From positions 1 through 5,905 of the forward strand of contig JAITKY010000172.1 in the NCBI GenBank assembly GCA_031278135.1: DNA of 5,905 nt, written 5' to 3'. The stretch is from Prevotellaceae bacterium. GTDB taxonomy: Bacteria > Bacteroidota > Bacteroidia > Bacteroidales > UBA932. Of the stretch, positions 1 to 5,905 are shown one piece after another. Both the position numbers and the translations under genes were made by a program. Positions within the stretch are counted from its first letter, which is position 1; the number at the start of each line of letters is the position of its first letter. Below the pieces are notes generated by a model. That model was not told where the DNA came from. It did not search any database and saw only the letters and a program-made list of their open reading frames with translations.

Positions 1-78
1 TGCAATTATTTTGTCAATATGGATATAAAAATTGATGAAAACACAGGCGTGAAAAATGTAAAATATTGGCATATATAG
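1..78 (+). CDS. Possible C-terminal tail of an upstream gene (partial)
   Basis: Frame 1 is open from the first base and closes with TAG at 76-78, giving 25 codons. The other two forward frames stop within the first 35 bases or so. The residues (…VNMDIKIDENTGVKNVKYWHI) are hydrophilic and mixed in charge, which would suit a protein end. The stretch is too short to identify, and its AT-rich composition resembles the non-coding DNA that follows, so chance is a real alternative. If it is real, the upstream gene reads in the same direction and ends 135 bases before the oxidoreductase gene. Confidence 0.25.
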   Translation, partial: CNYFVNMDIKIDENTGVKNVKYWHI

Positions 79-143
79 ATTTATAAAAACAGATATAACA
101 ATAAAACAAGGACACCACCCAATAAAAGATTTAGCCAAATATA

Positions 144-173
144 TTTGTGATTTTAAAAAAAGCAGTATCTTTG
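144..173 (+). promoter_or_regulatory. Bacteroidetes-type promoter for the oxidoreductase/DUF1080 operon
   Basis: TATCTTTG at 166-173 matches the Bacteroidetes primary-sigma -7 consensus TAnnTTTG exactly. TTTG at 144-147 lies 18 bases upstream, close to the usual spacing for the -33 element. Transcription would begin near 178-182 and leave a leader of about 35 bases before the ATG at 214. A second exact -7 match, TATATTTG at 140-147, overlaps the -33 element but has no TTG at a suitable distance upstream. The match is seen directly; promoter activity is inferred. Confidence 0.6.
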
Positions 174-213
174 CCGCATTATTATTGAATTTTATTTATA
201 ACAGACAAAATAA

Positions 214-1491
214 ATGATTAAAGATATTAATGATTTTAAACAAAGCAGGCGCAGGTTTCTAAAGACGGCGGCGATTACTGTAACCGCTTTCACTATTGTA
301 CCGCGCAAAGTGTTGGGAGGCAGTTTTCTTGCGCCCAGTGACGAATTGACTAAAGCCATTATTGGAGTTGGCGAAATGGGACGGGGACATATCGGATATC
401 CCGGCTCGCGTTTGACGGCTATCTGCGATGTCGACGGACGGCATCTCAAATTAGCCCTTGCACAAAGTCCTTCGGGAGTAAAGACTTATCACGATTATCG
501 TGAAATATTAGTTGATCCTTCTATCGACATTGTACACATTGCTACGCCCCCTCACTGGCATGGCAAAATGGCTGCCGACGCCGCAAAAGCCGGCAAAGAC
601 ATCTGGTGCGAAAAACCCATGACACGTACTATCGGCGAGGGTATTAAAGTGAAGGAAGCCGTCGAACGGCATGGACGTATCTTCCGGCTGAACACATGGT
701 TCCGGTTTAATGACACATTCTACGGAATGGGAACGACCGTGAAACCGATTAAAAAATTAGTGGACAGCGGACTGTTGGGCTTTCCTCTGAAAGTGACCGT
801 CAATGCGGCTACCGGATTCGATTGGAAATTCTATTGGGTCGGAAAAACAGGATTGGCAATAGAACCCGTTCCCGCTGAACTGGATTATGATTTATGGTTA
901 GGTCCGGCCCCTTTCAAACCCTATAATTCTCATCGTGTTCACGGCACTTTCCGTGGTTACTGGGATTACGACGGCGGCGGGCTTGGCGACATGGGACAGC
1001 ATTATCTCGACCCCGTGCAATATTTTCTGGGTAAAGACGATACAAGTCCTGTAGAAATCATTGTTGACGCTCAACAGCAGGATTCCGACGCTTGCGGAAC
1101 ATGGAAACGTATCGAACTTGTTTATAAGGATGGTTGTAAAATCGTGCTTGACGGCGAAAACCGCGACAAAAATGCAGCTTATATCGAAGGTCCGAAAGGC
1201 AAACTGTATCCCGGATTCCGTTCGGACATCCCCGATTTGCAGAAAAAACTTGCCGAATTTCCCGATCCTGTTGAACAAAATGTCGATTTCGCACAATCGG
1301 TTCGTACACGCAAGCAATTTGCACTAAACGAACAAAACGGATTTCGTTCATCGACATTAGTCAATCTGGCTATTATTGCCGTTCGTTTGGGACGGTCGTT
1401 AAAATTTGATCCCGAACGGCTTCAGTTTATCGACGATGCAGGAGCGAATTTATTAATTAACCAACCGGCAAGAACGCCATGGGGATTTTAG
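214..1491 (+). CDS. Tat-exported Gfo/Idh/MocA-family NAD(P)-dependent oxidoreductase
   Basis: A 425-residue dehydrogenase of the Gfo/Idh/MocA family, whose members oxidise or reduce hydroxyl groups of sugars, inositols and their derivatives with NAD(P). A twin-arginine motif, SRRRFLK (residues 11-17), precedes a hydrophobic stretch (about 18-30), so the enzyme should be exported folded with its cofactor; this also supports the ATG at 214 as the start. The Rossmann fold begins at about residue 48 with GVGEMG (51-56), followed by the acidic strand end CDVD (71-74). PPHWH (112-116) and the family signature EKP (133-135, with the usually catalytic Lys134) follow. The C-terminal half carries a Gly-rich GGGLGDMGQH motif (254-263), with Asp259 and His263 spaced like the family's active-site Asp/His pair, and ends PARTPWGF, an ending common in the Tat-exported subgroup. 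Length and motifs look intact. The gene is 40 bases ahead of the DUF1080 gene and probably shares its transcript. The substrate is unknown; a 3-dehydrogenase acting on glycosides is the best contextual guess. Confidence 0.9.
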   Translation: MIKDINDFKQSRRRFLKTAAITVTAFTIVPRKVLGGSFLAPSDELTKAIIGVGEMGRGHIGYPGSRLTAICDVDGRHLKLALAQSPSGVKTYHDYREILVDPSIDIVHIATPPHWHGKMAADAAKAGKDIWCEKPMTRTIGEGIKVKEAVERHGRIFRLNTWFRFNDTFYGMGTTVKPIKKLVDSGLLGFPLKVTVNAATGFDWKFYWVGKTGLAIEPVPAELDYDLWLGPAPFKPYNSHRVHGTFRGYWDYDGGGLGDMGQHYLDPVQYFLGKDDTSPVEIIVDAQQQDSDACGTWKRIELVYKDGCKIVLDGENRDKNAAYIEGPKGKLYPGFRSDIPDLQKKLAEFPDPVEQNVDFAQSVRTRKQFALNEQNGFRSSTLVNLAIIAVRLGRSLKFDPERLQFIDDAGANLLINQPARTPWGF

Positions 1492-1531
1492 ATTATATTG
1501 CAGATTAAAAAATTAACAATAAATAGAGATT

Positions 1532-4500
1532 ATGATTCGTAATTTATTTCTTACAATAATATTAGTTTTCGGCTTATACTTTTTTGCCGTAGCGCAAACC
1601 GATAACCGTACACGTGAAACAAAAATAGCAGATATCGTCATGCTGTTGCCTGCCGATAACTCTGTAAAGTTCAACAGTCTGATGAATGATTTGTATTCGT
1701 TGGGCAATGTTATTAACGATTTAGCGCCCCGTCTGGCAGATCCGGGAGGAAACGACGCGCAAATACGCTATGCCATAAGCGGTTTGGCAATGTTTGCATC
1801 GAAAAGTCCGGAACAGAAAACCGTAATTGAAAAAAGCCTCATCGCAGTAATTCCAAACGCTAAATCGGACGAAATTCGCGATTTTCTTTTGATACAGTTA
1901 CAGTATGTCGCCGGTAAAGCATCGGTCGAAACGGTGGCAAAATATTTGGCAAACGACCGTTTGTGCGATGCTGCCGCCCGTGTTTTGCTTCGCATCAACA
2001 GCGAAGAAGCAAACAAAGCATTGCTGAACGCCCTCAAACCGGCAAAAGCGGAACAACAAATTACGCTTGTTCAGGCTCTTGGCGATGCCGCTTATGTGCA
2101 GGCCCTCGCAGATATTACATCATTGGTTTCGTCGCCGGACATCAAACTGAAAAAAGTCGCGCTATATGCTTTGGCTGCAATCGCTTCTCCCGATTCGGAA
2201 AAAGTCCTGAGCGAAGCGGCGTCGAAAGTCAATTATTTACAAGAACCGTCTGAAGCGTTGAGTTCGTACATATTATACCTGAACAACAGATTGTCGAAAC
2301 AGTCTCAGAAAACGGTTTCTTCCGCCGCTAAAAAGTTGTTGAAAGCGACATCCGAAGATAAACAAATCGCTGCAAAAACCGCAGCGTTCGAATTATATGT
2401 CGCCACAGAGGGCGAAAAAGCCGTGTCCGAAATACTCAACGCCCTGAAAAGCGGCAATAAACAGTATCGTGTCGCTTCATTGAATTTCGTTTCCACGATA
2501 AAATCGCCAAAAGTCTATCGAGCGCTTGTTGCGAAACTCGACAAGGAAAAAAATAGCGAGATTAAAACCGAAATTATTTACTCTTTAACCGATTACGGGA
2601 ATCAGGATGCCTTTTCTGTCGCCGTAAAATACTTGACGGACGAAGACCCTGTTAAACAGGCTGCAATCGTTGTGGCGGGAAAAGCAGGCGGGGAAAATGC
2701 CATTGTCCCGATTTTGACGGCTATGAATACCGCTAACGAAAAAATCGTCGCTACCGGAAAGTCTGTATTACAGACCATCAAGAGCGATAAGTTGATTCCG
2801 GAAGTCGTTGCCGCGTTACCGAAAGCTCAGCCTGCCGCCAAGATTGCTTTGTTGGATATATTATCTTCGCACAAAGCGGTAAATCAGTTTGATGTTGTTC
2901 ATGAGCAGGCTAATTCATCCGATGAGAATGTGCGTACGGCAGCATGTAAAGCGCTGAAAAATGTCGCAACTCGACAAAACGCTCCGCTCATCGCTCAATT
3001 GTTGAATACAAGTTCGAACAAAGAGCAAATCGTTTATTTACAGGAAGCTCTGTATTCGTCAATATCGTCGTTGCCGCAGGAAGAGCAAGCCAAAACAGTT
3101 ATCGGACTGCTCAAAACAGGGCGAAATCCGGCTCTTTACTACAACGTTCTGGCAAAAATCGGCGGTAAAGACGCTCTGAAAATCATACTTCCGGGCATCG
3201 ACGGTCCCGGAGGCGACGCAGCATTCGAAGCTATGAGCAATTGGAACGACGCTTCGGCGATGCCAGCTCTGCTCAATATTGCCAAAACAAATTCGAAATA
3301 TTCCGAAAAGGCTCTGAACAGTTATGTATTGAAAGTCAATAAATCGAACAAAAAACCGGAACAGAAACTGTTATTGTTGCGCGATGCTCTGGAAATTGCC
3401 AAAACAGGCGCTCAAAAACAGGAAATCATCAACCAGATTGCTGGAACCCGTTCGTTTTTGGGTTTGATAACCGTCGGGAAATATCTTGACGATAGCGACA
3501 CCGGCGTACAACAGTCCGCAGTGCAGGCTGTCCGTAAAATTGCAATAGCCAATCCCGCTTATTACGGCGACGAAGTTACGGCGCTGCTCAATAAAACCAT
3601 CGCTGTGAACAAAGACGCTGAGGCTGAATATCAAAAGCAGGAAATCCTGAAACACTTGTCCGCATTGCCGAAGGACAAAGGATTTGTGTCGTTATTCAAC
3701 GGTAAAGATCTGACCGGCTGGAAAGGATTAGTCGAAGATCCGATTAAACGCAGCAAGATGACAGCAAAACAGTTAGCCGAAAAACAAAAGAAAGCGGACG
3801 AAATCATGCGTCGCGACTGGCGTGTCGAAAACGGATTACTGGTATTCGACGGCAAAGGCTACGATAATCTCTGTACAGTAAAAGATTATGCCGATTTCGA
3901 GATGTATGTCGATTGGAAAATAGCGCCAGAAGGAGACGCCGGTATTTATCTTCGCGGAACGCCTCAGGTTCAGGTTTGGGATACATCGCGCAGGTCTGTC
4001 GGAGCGCAAGTCGGTTCAGGCGGGTTGTACAACAATCAAAAAAACGTGAGTAAACCCCTTGTGGTTGCCGATAATGCAGTTAACGAGTGGAATTCGTTTT
4101 ACATCAAGATGATTGGCAACAGAGTGACCGTTTACCTCAACGGACAGTTAGTTGTCGACAATGTTATTCTCGAAAATTATTGGGACAGGTCGTTGCCGAT
4201 TTTTCCGAAAGAACAACTTGAACTGCAAGCGCACGGCACACGTGTAGAATATCGCGATATCTACATCCGCGAAATACCGCGTCCGGAACCTTACAAGGTA
4301 TCCGCTGCCGAAAAAGCGGAGGGTTTTGTACCCATGTTCAACGGCATCGACATGACTGGCTGGACAGGCAATGTCAAAGATTATGTCGCTCGTAATGGCG
4401 TACTTGCCTGCATTCCGTCCGGTGGAGGTCACGGAAACCTCTACACCGAAAAAGAATATTCGAACTTTATCATGCGTTTCGAGTTTAAACTGACTCCAGC

Positions 4501-4900
4501 AGCAAACAACGGTCTTGGCATTCGCACTCCGCTCGAAGGCGACGCTGCATACGTCGGAATGGAATTGCAAATTCTTGACAACGAGGCGGACGTATACAAA
4601 AACCTCGCTGTTTACCAATATCATGGCTCGGTATATGGCGTGATCCCCGCAAAGCGCGGCTATCTGAAACCAACCGGCGAATGGAATACTCAAGAAGTAA
4701 TTGCCAATGGAAATAAAATTAAGGTAACTCTCAATGGCACAGTGATTCTCGACGGAGATATAGCCGAAGCAAGCAAAAACTTCACGGCTACCGCCGACAA
4801 AAACAATCATCCGGGTCTGTCGAACAAAAGCGGATATATCGGCTTCCTCGGACACGGCTCCGAACTCGAATTTAGAAATTTGAGAATAAAAGAATTATAA
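1532..4900 (+). CDS. Secreted HEAT-repeat protein with two C-terminal DUF1080 (3-keto-disaccharide hydrolase family) domains
   Basis: A 1122-residue protein. Residues 1-21 form a Sec signal peptide with a hydrophobic core and a likely cut at AVA|Q22; no lipobox cysteine is present, so it should be a soluble periplasmic or secreted protein rather than a lipoprotein. Residues from about 40 to 710 are Ala/Leu/Lys-rich helical repeats of HEAT/armadillo type, for example around 201-218, 462-479 and 653-671, each with an Asp, then Val, then Ala-rich helix pattern. Two DUF1080 (PF06439) domains follow: one at about 717-913, starting GFVSLFNGKDLTGW, and one at about 931-1120, starting GFVPMFNGIDMTGW. 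The first contains a charged, probably helical insert (about 736-762), YLRG (806-809), QVQVWD (812-817) and LQAHG (898-902). The second has GGGHGNLY (964-971), ELQILDNE (1011-1018) and YQYHG (1028-1032). The family is known for jelly-roll enzymes that act on 3-keto-glycosides. Both domains look full length, so dual activity, or one catalytic and one binding domain, are both possible. The start has only a weak purine-rich stretch upstream, which is normal for this phylum. Confidence 0.92.
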   Translation: MIRNLFLTIILVFGLYFFAVAQTDNRTRETKIADIVMLLPADNSVKFNSLMNDLYSLGNVINDLAPRLADPGGNDAQIRYAISGLAMFASKSPEQKTVIEKSLIAVIPNAKSDEIRDFLLIQLQYVAGKASVETVAKYLANDRLCDAAARVLLRINSEEANKALLNALKPAKAEQQITLVQALGDAAYVQALADITSLVSSPDIKLKKVALYALAAIASPDSEKVLSEAASKVNYLQEPSEALSSYILYLNNRLSKQSQKTVSSAAKKLLKATSEDKQIAAKTAAFELYVATEGEKAVSEILNALKSGNKQYRVASLNFVSTIKSPKVYRALVAKLDKEKNSEIKTEIIYSLTDYGNQDAFSVAVKYLTDEDPVKQAAIVVAGKAGGENAIVPILTAMNTANEKIVATGKSVLQTIKSDKLIPEVVAALPKAQPAAKIALLDILSSHKAVNQFDVVHEQANSSDENVRTAACKALKNVATRQNAPLIAQLLNTSSNKEQIVYLQEALYSSISSLPQEEQAKTVIGLLKTGRNPALYYNVLAKIGGKDALKIILPGIDGPGGDAAFEAMSNWNDASAMPALLNIAKTNSKYSEKALNSYVLKVNKSNKKPEQKLLLLRDALEIAKTGAQKQEIINQIAGTRSFLGLITVGKYLDDSDTGVQQSAVQAVRKIAIANPAYYGDEVTALLNKTIAVNKDAEAEYQKQEILKHLSALPKDKGFVSLFNGKDLTGWKGLVEDPIKRSKMTAKQLAEKQKKADEIMRRDWRVENGLLVFDGKGYDNLCTVKDYADFEMYVDWKIAPEGDAGIYLRGTPQVQVWDTSRRSVGAQVGSGGLYNNQKNVSKPLVVADNAVNEWNSFYIKMIGNRVTVYLNGQLVVDNVILENYWDRSLPIFPKEQLELQAHGTRVEYRDIYIREIPRPEPYKVSAAEKAEGFVPMFNGIDMTGWTGNVKDYVARNGVLACIPSGGGHGNLYTEKEYSNFIMRFEFKLTPAANNGLGIRTPLEGDAAYVGMELQILDNEADVYKNLAVYQYHGSVYGVIPAKRGYLKPTGEWNTQEVIANGNKIKVTLNGTVILDGDIAEASKNFTATADKNNHPGLSNKSGYIGFLGHGSELEFRNLRIKEL

Positions 4901-4919
4901 TGTATAAATACTCAATGTC

Positions 4920-4966
4920 GGTCGTGAATCGTAAGTGTCCAAAACTTTGATTCACGACCTTTTTTT
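4920..4966 (+). terminator. Intrinsic (rho-independent) terminator of the DUF1080 operon
   Basis: GGTCGTGAATC (4920-4930) pairs perfectly with GATTCACGACC (4949-4959), giving an 11-bp stem, and seven T residues (4960-4966) follow at once. The 18-base loop can fold further by pairing AAGT (4933-4936) with ACTT (4944-4947). It lies 19 bases after the stop codon of the DUF1080 gene and separates that unit from dnaK. Confidence 0.92.
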
Positions 4967-4988
4967 GTATTCGAACATACGACAATAC

Positions 4989-5019
4989 GACACGCAGATA
5001 AAAAAATAAAATCTGTGTC
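4989..5019. repeat. Imperfect inverted repeat (bulged hairpin), possible dispersed intergenic repeat
   Basis: GACAC (4989-4993) plus AGAT (4996-4999) pair with ATCT (5011-5014) plus GTGTC (5015-5019), giving nine base pairs with a GC bulge at 4994-4995 and an 11-base A-rich loop. It has no T tract after it, so it is not a terminator. The wording (GCAGAT…ATCTGTGT) resembles short intergenic repeats that I recall as common in Bacteroidetes genomes; this resemblance is from memory and unverified. Confidence 0.45.
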
Positions 5020-5048
5020 ATCAATGTGCTAAAAAATCGGTCGAAAAC

Positions 5049-5071
5049 TGACAATTTGTCATATTGTCATA
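5049..5071 (+). promoter_or_regulatory. TTGTCA palindrome and tandem repeat upstream of dnaK; candidate operator or promoter element
   Basis: TGACAA (5049-5054) and TTGTCA (5056-5061) form a perfect inverted repeat around a single T. The right arm then begins an exact tandem repeat, TTGTCATA (5056-5063) and TTGTCATA (5064-5071), which runs into seven T residues. TTGTCA at 5056-5061 is also 18 bases from TATAAA (5080-5085), a spacing close to that of a general sigma-70 type promoter, so the site may contain the -35 region, an operator, or both. It begins 129 bases before the dnaK ATG. The repeat is seen directly; a role in stress control is inferred. Confidence 0.45.
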
Positions 5072-5162
5072 TTTTTTTGTATAAAAAATGTCCGATTTAC
5101 ATAATGGCATAATAATTGATAGGAAACAATACAAAATTATTAAGTATAAAATAACGATATAA

Positions 5163-5905
<743 letters not shown>

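Noticed and set aside
898..1357. Several overlapping open frames on both strands inside the oxidoreductase gene
   Set aside because: They are alternate-frame readings of a conserved coding region, with no family resemblance and no initiation signals of their own.
4148..4855. Long antisense open frame (235 codons) opposite the second DUF1080 domain
   Set aside because: It lies wholly inside a strongly supported gene, its product is rich in Cys, Phe and Ser with no recognisable domain, and no promoter or neighbouring antisense gene supports it.
5026..5032. GTGCTAA resembling the right half of a CIRCE (HrcA) operator
   Set aside because: Only seven of the nine half-site bases match, and the partner half TTAGCACTC is absent at the required 9-base distance upstream.
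5070..5079. TATTTTTTTG as a -7 promoter box for dnaK
   Set aside because: Four bases rather than two separate TA from TTTG, so it does not fit TAnnTTTG, and no -33 element lies at the right distance.
5111..5141. AATAAT…ATTATT inverted repeat in the dnaK leader
   Set aside because: Six A/T-only pairs across a 19-base loop are expected by chance in DNA this AT-rich.

Overview
The window looks like chromosomal DNA from a member of the Bacteroidota, probably Bacteroidales. Four things point there: two matches to the -7 box TAnnTTTG that is characteristic of this phylum, AT-rich leaders without a strong Shine-Dalgarno, a Sec signal peptide ending AVA|Q, and a HEAT-repeat protein with two DUF1080 domains of a form familiar from gut-type Bacteroidetes. 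No sequence search was run, so genus and species are not assigned.

Layout, all on the + strand. Positions 1-78 may be the last codons of an upstream gene (weak). Positions 79-213 form an AT-rich promoter region with a good Bacteroidetes promoter at 144-173. Positions 214-1491 encode a Tat-exported Gfo/Idh/MocA-family NAD(P)-dependent oxidoreductase. After a 40-base gap, 1532-4900 encode a 1122-residue secreted protein made of a long HEAT-like alpha-solenoid followed by two different DUF1080 (3-keto-disaccharide hydrolase family) domains. A strong intrinsic terminator at 4920-4966 closes this probable two-gene operon. Positions 4967-5177 are the non-coding leader of the next gene, with a bulged hairpin and a notable TTGTCA repeat and palindrome cluster. 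From 5178 to the window edge lies the start of dnaK (Hsp70), cut off within its ATPase domain.

The first two genes make biochemical sense together. Gfo/Idh/MocA enzymes can oxidise sugar hydroxyls, and DUF1080 proteins act on 3-keto-glycosides. A plausible reading is an envelope-located oxidise-then-cleave route for glycosides, with the large protein performing cleavage by two non-equivalent domains carried on a solenoid scaffold. This is inferred from family knowledge and gene order; substrate and chemistry are not shown by the sequence. dnaK is a separate, housekeeping transcription unit. No tRNA, rRNA, insertion sequence, CRISPR array or attachment site was seen.
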